This document shows, piece after piece, positions 15,860 through 25,183 of a DNA stretch of 64,000 bases; positions within the stretch are counted from its first letter, which is position 1; every line of letters starts with the position of its first letter. Location: NCBI RefSeq assembly GCF_022163125.1, contig NZ_CP091881.1, forward strand, positions 3,658,001 to 3,722,000, written 5' to 3'. The notes beneath the pieces are model-generated. The model was not told where the DNA came from and did no database searches. It was given only the letters and a program-made list of their open reading frames with translations. Made by a program: the position numbers and the translations under genes. The DNA is from Paenibacillus sp. HWE-109 (GTDB taxonomy: Bacteria; Bacillota; Bacilli; Paenibacillales; NBRC-103111).

Positions 15860-17494
15860 CTATAAATAATAAACGCGATGCAAGCCATCTACAGGTATTG
15901 AAGTCTCCACTAAATCACGAAGCCAATCATTCCCATATCGATTCATATAAGCACACCCATTATACACTCTTTCTTGCGGCTTTGCTAACGGAAAGATCGT
16001 AAGTCGAATTCGTTCCAACTGTCTCAGCGCGGCGTCAAATTGTGTTTTGTACGCATCACCAGCTTTATTTTGCAAATAGTCGATTTGCTCAAGTATTTTT
16101 AGCAGATTCGTATCCCCCAGCTTTTTGACACCGGGATTAATAACAGCTAACGACTCGACTATTGGCGCATAACTATCACGGAAATCCTTTTTCACAGCAT
16201 CGAAACGCTCGTTCAATTGCAAAGTATCCTGTGCATCCAACCACGCCTGTTTCTTTTCCTCAAAACGCTCAAGCACGTCCTCTAATGCAAAATCGTACTT
16301 ATTCATTTGCTTCTGAACCGTACCTTCAATGAGGGTGAATTCTAAACGCGGCACGATGATCGGCATTTTCATTCCAAATTGCTCAAAAGCCTGTTTCGTC
16401 AAAGCCCAGTAAGCAATTTCACCTGGCCCCAACACCGTCGCGAGAACAGGGAACAGAAATTCTTGCATCAAAGGGCGCGACATAACGTTGTTGCTCAGTT
16501 GTTCCGGCGTAGTCACCGCGATATCATGCAGCTGTTCTTTGGTATACTGAAAGTCATTCTTCTTATCGGTAAAAAACTCTCCTTCACGTCGCAAGAGCAG
16601 ACGCTGTCCTCCGGCAAACACGAAAATATTGGCTCCGTCCTCCGCAACATCTGCCTGAACTTGATAGCCAGCCTGCTTGACCTCGTCTTGACTTTTCAGC
16701 AGCGAAGCTGTCAATGCTTCATTCTGAAGAACAATTTGTTCGAACATGGACGATTCCAACGCGCGCAGCGCCGGCTCATCCGAATCGATAAGGACAAGTC
16801 CGTATTCACCAAAAATAACTGCCATCCAGCGCGCAAAGGCATCGGACAAAGAGGCTCCGCCTACCGCAGCCTGTTCCAGCTTGGCCAGCAAGGACGCTTT
16901 GAACTCTGTATCCATGAGGGATTGATCCAAGGCTTCCAGCGCTTCTCTCCACGTTTCAGGAGCAATAGGCAGCTTACTGACCGATGTGCGAATCCCTGTG
17001 GGATGATCGATCTTGATTTTGTCAATCTGCTGCGCTTGTGTCAGTGTATATATATGGTTTACCTCATCAAAATCATGGTCTTCGCCAGCAATCCAGAAAA
17101 CAGGAACTACCGGCCTTGCCAATTTGGCACTCCACTGACGAGCCGATTGAATCAGGGTTATCGCTTTATACAATACCAGGAGCGAACCGCCAAACAATCC
17201 CGCTTGCTGTCCGCCAACGACGGCCAACGCTTTTTTATCAGAAAGAGCGGCAACTTGATCCAGCGCAGCCTGCGAATTGCCAATACGTTCATTGTAGGCT
17301 TGCAAAACTCCAACCAATTGGCCACGATCAGCGATTAATGGATGATTGCCTCTCTCCAGCCACTGTACACGGGACTGCCAGTCATCTGTGTTCCCGAAAT
17401 GATAGGGAAATAACGTTTGTGCTTGATCAGCTTGAACGATGTAGTCCTCAGCCAGAATCTGATTTTTCTTCCAATGAAAAGTTTCCATTTGCAT
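15860..17494 (-). CDS. bshC: BshC, putative cysteine ligase of bacillithiol synthesis
   Basis: Cytoplasmic protein of 544 residues (YllA family) required for the last step of bacillithiol synthesis, addition of cysteine to glucosaminyl-malate. The N-terminal part has a Rossmann-type fold (GGQQAGLFGG and VPVFWIAGEDHDFDEVNH near 90-150); a long C-terminal coiled-coil region covers about 380-480, as in the family. The ATG at 17494 is preferred: the open frame extends to 17551 but that part is unlike the family; AAGGAG lies about 13 bases upstream, a rather long spacing. It keeps the ancestral position between panE and mraZ, though with other genes inserted on both sides. Confidence 0.92.
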   Translation of the reverse strand: MQMETFHWKKNQILAEDYIVQADQAQTLFPYHFGNTDDWQSRVQWLERGNHPLIADRGQLVGVLQAYNERIGNSQAALDQVAALSDKKALAVVGGQQAGLFGGSLLVLYKAITLIQSARQWSAKLARPVVPVFWIAGEDHDFDEVNHIYTLTQAQQIDKIKIDHPTGIRTSVSKLPIAPETWREALEALDQSLMDTEFKASLLAKLEQAAVGGASLSDAFARWMAVIFGEYGLVLIDSDEPALRALESSMFEQIVLQNEALTASLLKSQDEVKQAGYQVQADVAEDGANIFVFAGGQRLLLRREGEFFTDKKNDFQYTKEQLHDIAVTTPEQLSNNVMSRPLMQEFLFPVLATVLGPGEIAYWALTKQAFEQFGMKMPIIVPRLEFTLIEGTVQKQMNKYDFALEDVLERFEEKKQAWLDAQDTLQLNERFDAVKKDFRDSYAPIVESLAVINPGVKKLGDTNLLKILEQIDYLQNKAGDAYKTQFDAALRQLERIRLTIFPLAKPQERVYNGCAYMNRYGNDWLRDLVETSIPVDGLHRVYYL

Positions 17495-17542
17495 ATGCGA
17501 CTTGTGTCTCCTTTTCACAACAAATAAAACAACTATGTTCTG

Positions 17543-17571
17543 ATTGTACACGTAAGGCCAGCAATCGTCAA
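17543..17571 (-). promoter_or_regulatory. Sigma-A type promoter of bshC-ahcY
   Basis: On the minus strand TTGACG (17566-17571) and TACAAT (17543-17548) are separated by 17 bases. Transcription would start near 17536, about 40 bases before the bshC ATG. Only one substitution per hexamer from consensus suggests strong basal expression. Confidence 0.75.
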
Positions 17572-17610
17572 AACTGTATTTTAAATAATTACAATTGATC
17601 AGCGATACGC

Positions 17611-17637
17611 TAAAAAGCCGCCCCTAATGGGACGGCC
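17611..17637 (-). terminator. Rho-independent terminator of the opp operon
   Basis: On the minus strand GCCGTCCC and GGGGCGGC pair around an ATTA loop and are followed by TTTTTA. It begins about 10 bases after the oppF stop. Confidence 0.85.
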
Positions 17638-17646
17638 AGCAAACAT

Positions 17647-18603
17647 TTAATACAGATGGCAAGCTACAAAATGGTTCGGTTCCACTTCTTTGCTAGGCGG
17701 CATCGAATCTGCGCACTTCGCCATCGCTTGCGGACAGCGCGTACGGAATGGACAGCCGCTAGGCGGGTTCAACGGACTCGGAACATCACCTTGAAGGATG
17801 ATGCGCTCACGCGTACGCTCAATTTCCGGATCTGGAATCGGAATCGCAGACAGCAACGACTGCGTATAAGGATGCAGCGGTTTGGCATAAAGATCATCCG
17901 AAGTTGTTACTTCAACCAAATTGCCCAAATACATAACGCCAATGCGGTCGGAAATATGCTTGACCATCGCCAAGTCATGCGCAATGAATAAATACGTCAA
18001 ACCCATTTCTTTTTGCAGACGTTTGAACAAATTGACCACTTGTGCTTGAACCGAAACGTCCAATGCCGAGATCGGCTCATCCGCAATAATAAACTTAGGT
18101 TCAATCGCAAGCGCGCGGGCAATCCCGATACGTTGGCGTTGGCCGCCGGAGAACTCATGCGGAAAGCGGTTCGCGTGCTCATCATTCAGACCTACCGCGC
18201 GCAGCAGTTCCATCACGCGTTCTTTGCGTTTGGCCCCTTTGTAGAGACCATGGATGTCGATACCCTCGGCAATGATGTTGCCTACCGTCATACGCGGGTT
18301 CAAGGAAGCGTAAGGATCCTGGAATACCATTTGCATATTGCGGTTAAAATCCTTTAACTTCTTGCCCTTCATCTTATGAACGTTCTCGCCGTCGAAGATG
18401 ACTTCGCCTTCGGTAGCGTCATAGAGATTGATAATCGTCCGGCCAGCGGTAGATTTCCCACAGCCGGATTCCCCTACAAGACCAAACGTTTCACCGCGGT
18501 TGATTTCTATGGAGAAATTGTCAACAGCTTTAAGAATCTTGCCGTTGCCAAGATTAAAATGCTTCTTCATATTGCGAATTTGCAAAATAGGTTTATTGGA
18601 CAT
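17647..18603 (-). CDS. oppF: Oligopeptide ABC transporter ATPase OppF
   Basis: Cytoplasmic ATPase of 318 residues that powers peptide import. Walker A GESGCGKST lies near 43-51, the ABC signature SGGQRQR near 159, Walker B FIIADEP near 178-184 and a switch histidine (FIAHDL) near 215. The C-terminal extension contains a cysteine-rich CPFRTRCPQAMAKC segment, which binds an iron-sulfur cluster in related proteins. It overlaps oppD by 11 bases and is the last gene of the operon. Confidence 0.9.
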   Translation of the reverse strand: MSNKPILQIRNMKKHFNLGNGKILKAVDNFSIEINRGETFGLVGESGCGKSTAGRTIINLYDATEGEVIFDGENVHKMKGKKLKDFNRNMQMVFQDPYASLNPRMTVGNIIAEGIDIHGLYKGAKRKERVMELLRAVGLNDEHANRFPHEFSGGQRQRIGIARALAIEPKFIIADEPISALDVSVQAQVVNLFKRLQKEMGLTYLFIAHDLAMVKHISDRIGVMYLGNLVEVTTSDDLYAKPLHPYTQSLLSAIPIPDPEIERTRERIILQGDVPSPLNPPSGCPFRTRCPQAMAKCADSMPPSKEVEPNHFVACHLY

Positions 18604-19633
18604 GTTGATGACCTCCCACTCCTACAGGACGTTCAACTTTCGGTGCATCAGGATGCAACAGCCAACATGCCGAACTATGTGTCTCCGAAAGCGTCGTATG
18701 TTCCGGATCCTCTTCCAAGCAATGATTCATGGCATATGGACATCTGGCTGCAAAAGCACACCCTTTTGGCGGTGCGAATAGATCTGGCGGCGTGCCCGGA
18801 ATCGGTACAAGCTCCTCATTGCTATTCGTATCCAAACGAGGCACCGAGCGAAGCAAGCCCCATGTATACGGATGCTGTGGATCGTAGAAAATTTCATCCA
18901 CAGTCCCTTGCTCGACAATTTTACCTGCATACATTACGACAACTCTTCTAGCCATATCAGCTACAACGCCGAGATCATGAGTAATTAATATAATGGAGGA
19001 ATCCGTTTTTTCGGAAATCGTCTTCATCAAATCAATGATTTGGGCTTGAATCGTAACATCCAAAGCCGTTGTTGGTTCATCTGCGATAAGCAGCTTAGGC
19101 GAACAAGCCAGCGCGATGGCAATCATCACACGTTGACGCATACCGCCGGAAAGCTCATGCGGATATTGATGAATACGCCCCTCCGGCGAGTTGATGCCCA
19201 CCAGTTTGAGAATCTCGATCGCCTTCTCCGTTGCCGCTTTCTTGCTCAAACCTTCGTGCTTGATCAAGCCTTCTGTAATTTGATCGCCGACTTTCATCGT
19301 CGGGTTCAGCGACGTCATCGGATCTTGGAAAATCATCCCGATTTCGGATCCGCGGATTTTCTCCATTTGTTTATTGGAAAGTTTGGTAATGTCCATTTTC
19401 CCATCAAACAGGATAGAACCGCTTTTTATATAGCTAGGCGGAGTAGGAATTAAACGCATGAGCGTTTGTGCCGTAACGGATTTCCCGCAGCCGGACTCAC
19501 CTACAATCGCCAACACTTCACCTTTTTTCAAAGAAAAAGATACGCCGCGAACAGCTTGAACTTCCCCCGCATACGTTTGGAAAGAAACTCGCAAATCTTT
19601 AACTTCAAGCAAATTGTCTTTGATGCTCATCAT
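18593..19633 (-). CDS. oppD: Oligopeptide ABC transporter ATPase OppD
   Basis: Second ATPase subunit, 346 residues. Walker A GESGCGKSV lies near 44-52, signature SGGMRQR near 160, Walker B LLIADEPTTALD near 180-191, and the C-terminal family extension holds a CAFAARCPYAMNHC cysteine cluster. The heterodimer OppD/OppF drives the OppB/OppC channel. Two ATGs stand in tandem at the start with GAAGGGGTGA upstream. The gap to oppC is 13 bases. Confidence 0.9.
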   Translation of the reverse strand: MMSIKDNLLEVKDLRVSFQTYAGEVQAVRGVSFSLKKGEVLAIVGESGCGKSVTAQTLMRLIPTPPSYIKSGSILFDGKMDITKLSNKQMEKIRGSEIGMIFQDPMTSLNPTMKVGDQITEGLIKHEGLSKKAATEKAIEILKLVGINSPEGRIHQYPHELSGGMRQRVMIAIALACSPKLLIADEPTTALDVTIQAQIIDLMKTISEKTDSSIILITHDLGVVADMARRVVVMYAGKIVEQGTVDEIFYDPQHPYTWGLLRSVPRLDTNSNEELVPIPGTPPDLFAPPKGCAFAARCPYAMNHCLEEDPEHTTLSETHSSACWLLHPDAPKVERPVGVGGHQHVQ

Positions 19634-19646
19634 TATTCACCCCTTC

Positions 19647-20579
19647 TTACTTGCGCATTTTTGGATCAAGCGCGTCGCGAAGCCCGTCGCCCAGCGTATT
19701 GAAGCTGATTAGGATCAAACTGAAAATCGCCGTTGGAATAAGCAAGCGATATGCGTATAAACGGATGACGTTTGCTCCATCAGATAACAAATTGCCGAGT
19801 GAGGCCAGTGGCGGTCTGACACCTAGTCCAATAAAGCTTAGGAAAGCTTCCGTGAAGATCGCAGAAGGTACAACGAACGTAATCTGTACAATAATGATTC
19901 CGAGTGCATTCGGGATCAGACTACGCATGATGATTCTCATCGGAGAAGCACCTAATGTACGGGAAGCAAGTACGAATTCCTGTTCTTTCAGAGTTAGCAT
20001 CTGACCACGCACTAAGCGTGCCATCGGCACCCACCCTGTAATACTATAAGCCAAGATAATCGAGGAAATCCCTGAACCGATTACCATGATCAAAAGAATG
20101 GCGATCAGCAAAAATGGAATCGCATAGACAATCTCAATGGCACGCTGCATGAACTCATCAACTTTACCGCCATAGTAGGCAGAAATCCCGCCATAGATAA
20201 CGCCGACCACCAAATCAATCAAAGCAGCCGTAATACCAATGAAAAGGGAGATTCGCGTACCAATCCAGACACGCGTCCATAAATCGCGACCGAAATCATC
20301 CGTTCCAAACCAATGATCAGCACTTGGCCAAGCATTTTTCAACTTCAAATTCTGCGTCTGATAATCATAGCTTGAGACCAGAGGTGCAATAACCGATAAC
20401 AGAATTAATGCTACCAATATAATTAAGCCAGCCATAGCCAGTCTATTTTTCTTAAGTCGTCTCCATGCGTCCTGCCAATAATTGAGCGAAGGTCTTACAA
20501 TTCTATCGCCAGCTATAGATTTATTTGATACGGGAGCAAACTTGAAGTTAGCCTCTGATGTGTTATTTGGAGTTTGCAT
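19647..20579 (-). CDS. oppC: Oligopeptide ABC transporter permease OppC
   Basis: Membrane permease of 310 residues with about six hydrophobic segments. The cytoplasmic N-terminal extension (about 1-40) is typical of OppC/DppC. The EAA loop, contacting the ATPase, reads ASRTLGASPMRIIMRSLIPN near 200-219. It ends DALDPKMRK, the usual end of the family. The gene starts 3 bases after the oppB stop. Confidence 0.92.
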   Translation of the reverse strand: MQTPNNTSEANFKFAPVSNKSIAGDRIVRPSLNYWQDAWRRLKKNRLAMAGLIILVALILLSVIAPLVSSYDYQTQNLKLKNAWPSADHWFGTDDFGRDLWTRVWIGTRISLFIGITAALIDLVVGVIYGGISAYYGGKVDEFMQRAIEIVYAIPFLLIAILLIMVIGSGISSIILAYSITGWVPMARLVRGQMLTLKEQEFVLASRTLGASPMRIIMRSLIPNALGIIIVQITFVVPSAIFTEAFLSFIGLGVRPPLASLGNLLSDGANVIRLYAYRLLIPTAIFSLILISFNTLGDGLRDALDPKMRK

Positions 20580-20582
20580 GCG

Positions 20583-21515
20583 TTATTTCCCGCCTTTCCC
20601 AAGACGAATTCTAGGGTCTACAAAGCCATACACAATGTCTGTGATGAAGATTACCAAAATAAGGATGGCCGAATAGAAAATAGTTAATCCAGAAATCATG
20701 GTGTAATCATTGGAATAAACCGATGAAACAAAGTGTTTACCCAAACCTGGCACGGAGAAAATTTGTTCTACCACGAGTGTGCCTGTGATGACGTTTACAA
20801 ATATTGGGCCGATAATCGTGATAACCGGTAAGATCGCATTGCGAATCGTATGCTTTACAACGACTGAAAAGTTGGTTAACCCTTTCGATTTCGCTGTTTT
20901 GATGTAGTCTTGATTCAGTACATCCAGCATGGAGGTACGCATTAAACGAGCCAGAATCGCAATCGTACCGAAAGATAACGCGAGTGACGGTAAGATCACA
21001 TATTTGGGACCTTTCCATAAACCAGCTGGAAGTATGCCCCATTTGACCCCGACATAATAAGATAACAGCGGTCCTAATACGAAGGATGGAATGGATACAC
21101 CCAAAATAGCAATGAACATAGCTGTATAATCGCCTGCTTTATTATGTTTCAAGGCTGCGATGATACCAAGCGTCAAACCAACTACGATAGCAATAACAAT
21201 GGCAATCAAGCCAAGTTTAAGGGAAGACGGGAATGCTTGCTTGATAATATCCGTAACTTTGTGAGCAGGAAATTGAAAGGAAGCTCCTAGATCGCCATGG
21301 ATGATATTGTTCATGAATGTCAAGTACTGTTCCCACAATGGCTTATCCAAACCGTATTGCTTCAGCAACATCTCTTTCGTAGCTTTCGGAATCCGTTCGG
21401 CGCCTTCTCCAAGTGGATTACCTGGTAAGTTTTTCATCAATACGAATGTAAATGATGCAATTAGCCATAACGTGATAAGCGCATATAAGAAACGGCGAAG
21501 AATGAACTTAACCAT
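20583..21515 (-). CDS. oppB: Oligopeptide ABC transporter permease OppB
   Basis: Membrane permease of 310 residues. It begins with the family start FILRRFLYALITLW and has about six hydrophobic segments; the EAA-like loop (TAKSKGLTNFSVVVKHTIRN) lies near 207-226; it ends with the typical VDPRIRLG. It pairs with OppC to form the translocation path. RBS AAGGAGGAGC is strong. A hairpin separates it from oppA. Confidence 0.92.
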   Translation of the reverse strand: MVKFILRRFLYALITLWLIASFTFVLMKNLPGNPLGEGAERIPKATKEMLLKQYGLDKPLWEQYLTFMNNIIHGDLGASFQFPAHKVTDIIKQAFPSSLKLGLIAIVIAIVVGLTLGIIAALKHNKAGDYTAMFIAILGVSIPSFVLGPLLSYYVGVKWGILPAGLWKGPKYVILPSLALSFGTIAILARLMRTSMLDVLNQDYIKTAKSKGLTNFSVVVKHTIRNAILPVITIIGPIFVNVITGTLVVEQIFSVPGLGKHFVSSVYSNDYTMISGLTIFYSAILILVIFITDIVYGFVDPRIRLGKGGK

Positions 21516-21554
21516 ATTGCTCCTCCTTTATTAAAATTAACAATCGAGAAATTT

Positions 21555-21593
21555 AGAAGAGGCCGCTCCCACGAGGTGCGAACGGCCTCTTCT
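21555..21593 (-). terminator. Hairpin between oppA and oppB (partial terminator)
   Basis: A perfect 11-base inverted repeat AGAAGAGGCCG / CGGCCTCTTCT (21555-21565 and 21583-21593) lies between the oppA stop and the oppB start. The T-run after it is interrupted (AAATTT). Such hairpins commonly lower expression of transporter genes relative to the abundant binding protein; that role is inferred. Confidence 0.65.
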
Positions 21594-21621
21594 TGACAAG
21601 ACTTGCTATTCAAAACTTACC

Positions 21622-23304
21622 TTACTTGATAGAAGCCCATTTCAATTCCCACTCTTGTCCAAAGGCAGGCAGGATCAGGCCAGTAACATTTTCTTTCTTC
21701 AAGTAAGCACGAGTACGGAAGTACAGCGGCGCTACACCTTGATCATCCATCAGGATTTTCTCAGCATCGATCAATGCTTTGGAACGCTTGGAAGCATCAA
21801 CTTCTGTTTGAGCGGATTTAATCAATTTATCGTATTCTGGATTGCTGTAGTCGCCTTCGTCAAATTCTCCGCCTGTTACCCACATATCCAAGAACGTCAT
21901 TGGATCGTTGTAATCAGCACCCCATAGGGACAATACGATATCGAAATCTTTTTTGGAGGAAAGCTCGATACGCAGAGCATGTGGAACTGGGTTCGCTACA
22001 GCATCATAACCAAGGTTTTGTTTCCATTGCGCTAAGATGAACTCAAGTGATTTTTTCGCAGTTTCTGTATCATCTGCATTCACTTTCATTTTTGGAAGCT
22101 CAGTTAAGCCTAGCTCTTTCAAACCTTCAGCAAGCAATTGCTTAGCTTTCGCCGCGTCGAACTTAGGTTGTGTTTCACCAGCAGATTTACGGAAATCTCC
22201 GCCGGCGCCATCAGAAGTACCACCAGGCACTAGACCTGTGGATGCAACAGAACCATTAGCAAGAACTGTATCTACATAAGCTTGACGGTCAATCGCCAGA
22301 CCTAATGCTTGACGAATTTTCTTGTTGCCTAGAGCTGGAACTTTTTTCGTTTGGTACATCAAGTAGGAGTTCGTCAACTCTGGTTTTGGCAGGTTGTCCG
22401 GTTTACCTTTGTAAAGCGTCAGTTGATCGCGGTTGATTTCTGTCAAATCAGCTGCATCTGTTTCATATAAGTTAAGACCTGTATTGGAATCTTTAACGAT
22501 GTTAGCTGTAACTTTTGTAAGCTTCACGTTAGCTGCGTCCCAATATTTATCGTTTTTAACAAGTTCAAGCGTTTGGCCGTGATCCCATTTGCTCAGAACG
22601 AACGGACCCGCACCAATAACTTTATCAACTTCAGCGCCGTATTTGTCACCGGCTTTCGTAACGAAATCTTCTCTTTGCGGGAAGAATGTTGCGAATGCAA
22701 GCAATTGTGTAAAGAACGCTACCGGTTTTTCAAGCTTAACTTCAAGTTGTTTATCATTAATTGCTTTTACACCTAGAGCATCTTGTGCTGCTTTGATTTC
22801 ATCCGGCGTTTTTGCTTTGGTAACAGCTTCTCCACCTTTAATCCAAGCAACGATGAAGCTGTATTGAGCTTTAGTAGTAGGATCAAGAGTACGTTTGAAA
22901 GAATAAACGAAATCCTGTGCTTTTACAGGTTGTCCATCGGACCAGTTCGCATTGTCACGAATATCGAATGTGTATGTCAAACCATCAGCTGAAATTTTAG
23001 GGAAATCTTTGGCAAGTGCTGGTGTTGCTTTACCATCTTTATCTGTACGATAAAGTCCTTCGTTAAATGCGCCAAGGAATGTGAACGCTGCATTTGCCGT
23101 TGTTTTGGAGCTATCCATTACAGGCGGCTCAGCTGTAAAGTTAATTTTCATCTCTTGTGGTTTGTTAGATGCTGGAGCTGCTGTACCTTTTGTATCCCCA
23201 GTAGGAGATGTTGAAGGACTTTCCTCACTTTTCGCACAACCAATTGCTACGCTACCCATCAGGGTTAATGCTACTGCTGTTGAAACCCACTTTGTCGCTT
23301 TCAT
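21622..23304 (-). CDS. oppA: Oligopeptide-binding lipoprotein OppA
   Basis: Solute-binding lipoprotein of 560 residues (SBP family 5) that captures peptides outside the membrane and delivers them to OppBC. The signal peptide ends in the lipobox VAIGC near residue 23, followed by a Ser/Thr/Pro linker. Family features are the FDIRDNANWSDG block near 112-123, the KPVAFFTQLLAF region and LFLWGADYNDP-like segment (SLWGADYNDPMTF) near 455-467. RBS AGAGGAGG lies 6-8 bases before ATG. First gene of oppABCDF. Substrate range cannot be read from sequence. Confidence 0.93.
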   Translation of the reverse strand: MKATKWVSTAVALTLMGSVAIGCAKSEESPSTSPTGDTKGTAAPASNKPQEMKINFTAEPPVMDSSKTTANAAFTFLGAFNEGLYRTDKDGKATPALAKDFPKISADGLTYTFDIRDNANWSDGQPVKAQDFVYSFKRTLDPTTKAQYSFIVAWIKGGEAVTKAKTPDEIKAAQDALGVKAINDKQLEVKLEKPVAFFTQLLAFATFFPQREDFVTKAGDKYGAEVDKVIGAGPFVLSKWDHGQTLELVKNDKYWDAANVKLTKVTANIVKDSNTGLNLYETDAADLTEINRDQLTLYKGKPDNLPKPELTNSYLMYQTKKVPALGNKKIRQALGLAIDRQAYVDTVLANGSVASTGLVPGGTSDGAGGDFRKSAGETQPKFDAAKAKQLLAEGLKELGLTELPKMKVNADDTETAKKSLEFILAQWKQNLGYDAVANPVPHALRIELSSKKDFDIVLSLWGADYNDPMTFLDMWVTGGEFDEGDYSNPEYDKLIKSAQTEVDASKRSKALIDAEKILMDDQGVAPLYFRTRAYLKKENVTGLILPAFGQEWELKWASIK

Positions 23305-23704
23305 AAAACTCCTCCTCTAAAATTATGTATGTCTAGACATCTATGGTTAGGTGTTTCGATAAGTTTACTCACATAAACATCACACCATTTACCAACATCA
23401 CCATGTAACCGCTTCATCAATGTTATAATATCTAACTCAAATCTCTGGTAAAAAAATTTACTAGAGTCTACGCAAGGAATTATAACATATAACCAAACTT
23501 TGTCCACAATTAATTTACCTTTGGAAGAATAATGTTATAATAAAAGAGTGAGAAAATGAGTCTCACGGTTTCTAATTATACAACCAACGGTCAATAAAAT
23601 CTAGACGAATTTCATTGTTATTTTCTACAAAACTGAAATAAATATTACAAAATATCAATAAAAAAAAGAATTTTTCTTACGAATCCGGCATATCAAACAA
23701 CTTG
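23305..23704. promoter_or_regulatory. AT-rich intergenic region with oppA promoter and repeated motif
   Basis: The 400-base gap holds no gene. On the minus strand TTTACC followed after 16 bases by TATTAT (about 23422-23449) is a candidate oppA promoter, leaving a leader of about 110 bases. The 12-mer AATGTTATAATA occurs twice in the same orientation (23419-23430 and 23531-23542), the first overlapping this promoter; it may be an operator. The second copy also forms a plus-strand promoter-like pair TTTACC (23514-23519), 16 bases, TATAAT (23536-23541), with a small hairpin GTGAGA/TCTCAC at 23548-23566 at the predicted start. Confidence 0.4.
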
Positions 23705-24106
23705 CTACGTCGAAAAAATGTAATTTTTTCCGACGTGCAAAAAAAACAACAGGATATATAAAGCCGATAAACCCAGAAAACCTAATCTCCAAACGACCCT
23801 GCTCACCCTCAACAAATCAGTTTGTCCTTTAATATGCGTTTGATAACCTCCAATAATGCCGAAAGCAATCAGCAGCACTAGGGTAATCAGCCAAAAGCCA
23901 AATTGGGTATGAAACAACTTATTCCACATGACAGAAACAGAGCCAAGTAAAAACAAGGTTGTAACATCCATCGTTAGTCTTGTTGTCATTTTTTTATCAC
24001 GCAGAAAAACATAAGCCAAAAACCACAGTATCGCAAACGTAATAAAAGGCGCCACTGTCAATACAGCATATAAGTTCATTAACCAACTGGCTATCATGTT
24101 CCACAT
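23705..24106 (-). CDS. DUF3397-type small membrane protein
   Basis: Membrane protein of 133 residues with four hydrophobic segments (about 12-32, 47-62, 70-86 and 103-122) separated by short charged loops. Size, topology and position beside panE and bshC fit the DUF3397 family, whose function is unknown. The ATG at 24106 is preferred over a GTG three codons earlier because AAGGTG lies upstream. The last codons form a hairpin: ACGTCG plus A-run pairs with T-run plus CGACGT at 23707-23737, overlapping the stop. It lacks a following T-run and may protect the 3' end. The gene follows panE by 13 bases. Confidence 0.65.
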   Translation of the reverse strand: MWNMIASWLMNLYAVLTVAPFITFAILWFLAYVFLRDKKMTTRLTMDVTTLFLLGSVSVMWNKLFHTQFGFWLITLVLLIAFGIIGGYQTHIKGQTDLLRVSRVVWRLGFLGLSALYILLFFLHVGKNYIFST

Positions 24107-24119
24107 CGAAATCACCTTC

Positions 24120-25073
24120 TTATTCTAGAGCTTTAACGAGAAGATACACGGTCTCGTGCGTTGGAAGCTTCATATTCAACTTATTCGCTATTGCCAATAA
24201 GCTTCCGTTAATACGATCTATCTCTGTAGGTCGGGAATTCTCAATATCTTGAAGCATCGATGAATGATTTTGACTTGTAGCTGTGCAGACTCCCAGCAGA
24301 CTTTCCCACAAGCGATCTGGAAGCGCTACGCCTTGTGCTAGTGCCACCGCACATGCTTCTTGATACAAAGCTTCCATCAAAGACATTGACGAAGCCGTGC
24401 GCAGCAATTCACCGTTCGTCACACGCATAATAGCCGTAAGCGGGTTGATAACGGCATTGATAATCAACTTGCTCCATATTCTTACATCCATGTTCTTCGA
24501 CATCTCCGATTGAAATCCTGCCTTCCCAAGCAGTTCTACTAACAAAAAATGTGCAGAAGGATCTATTTCTTCAGAATGCTGCATGGTCCCTATGTAGGTT
24601 ACGCCATGACCCGTATGCGAAACCCGTGTGAACCCATCTCGTCTTGCCCCTTCCGTAGTCACAGCGAGCAGTAAACGATGCGAATCAATCACTTCACCCA
24701 GCATTTCTTCATGACCCACGCCATTTTGAAAACAGATTAGATAAGTCCGTTCATCCATGTGATTATCCAGGTAATCGACAAGTTCTTTCGTAATCGCAGG
24801 CTGTTTCACCATAAGAAAGATATAATCATAAGGTTTTCCGTTTTCGGCAACTGCCGCTGTTTGTACTTCTTCTATAAAATAGCCGAATTCAAGGCTCTCA
24901 TTTTGTTTTATTTTTTGACGTCCATCTGCATCGTTGAACTCAAGCCCCTGCCCAGCCAACTCCCCAGCTTGCGCTCTTGTCCTCGTAATTACTGTTAGTC
25001 GTTCACAATAGGCCGCCAGTTTCGCTGCATACAACAGGCCCAAAGAACCTGCTCCGACAATCATTATACGCAT
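24120..25073 (-). CDS. panE: 2-dehydropantoate 2-reductase (ketopantoate reductase)
   Basis: NADPH-dependent enzyme of 317 residues reducing ketopantoate to pantoate for pantothenate and coenzyme A. The N-terminal nucleotide loop GAGSLG is at 7-12; the catalytic-lysine segment SKLIINAVINPLTAI lies near 206-220, and the C-terminal EIDRINGSL block near 290 fits the substrate site. It matches Bacillus ylbQ in position, downstream of the gerR-like gene, though a terminator separates the two. Ends 13 bases before the DUF3397 gene. Confidence 0.9.
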   Translation of the reverse strand: MRIMIVGAGSLGLLYAAKLAAYCERLTVITRTRAQAGELAGQGLEFNDADGRQKIKQNESLEFGYFIEEVQTAAVAENGKPYDYIFLMVKQPAITKELVDYLDNHMDERTYLICFQNGVGHEEMLGEVIDSHRLLLAVTTEGARRDGFTRVSHTGHGVTYIGTMQHSEEIDPSAHFLLVELLGKAGFQSEMSKNMDVRIWSKLIINAVINPLTAIMRVTNGELLRTASSMSLMEALYQEACAVALAQGVALPDRLWESLLGVCTATSQNHSSMLQDIENSRPTEIDRINGSLLAIANKLNMKLPTHETVYLLVKALE

Positions 25074-25103
25074 CTAATCATCCCCTCACAGACCTTATTA
25101 TAC

Positions 25104-25147
25104 AATAAAAAAGCTTCAGTCCAAGGGTTTACCCTGTTCCGAAGCTT
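25104..25147 (-). terminator. Rho-independent terminator of the gerR-like gene
   Basis: On the minus strand AAGCTTC (25141-25147) pairs with GAAGCTT (25111-25117), with inner pairing CAGGG/CCCTTG, and is followed by TTTTTATTG. It separates the regulator gene from panE. Confidence 0.85.
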
Positions 25148-25183
25148 CTATATTAGGCATATCGTAAAGTTGAAGGTTGCTAA

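Noticed and set aside
16379..17338. 319-codon plus-strand open frame opposite bshC
   Set aside because: It is fully antisense to a conserved enzyme gene, has no ribosome binding site or promoter, and its translation is low in order, rich in Arg, Gln, Asn and Cys, and shows no family pattern.
23301..23507. 68-codon minus-strand frame overlapping the oppA start
   Set aside because: It lies in the oppA leader and promoter, has no ribosome site and no family resemblance.
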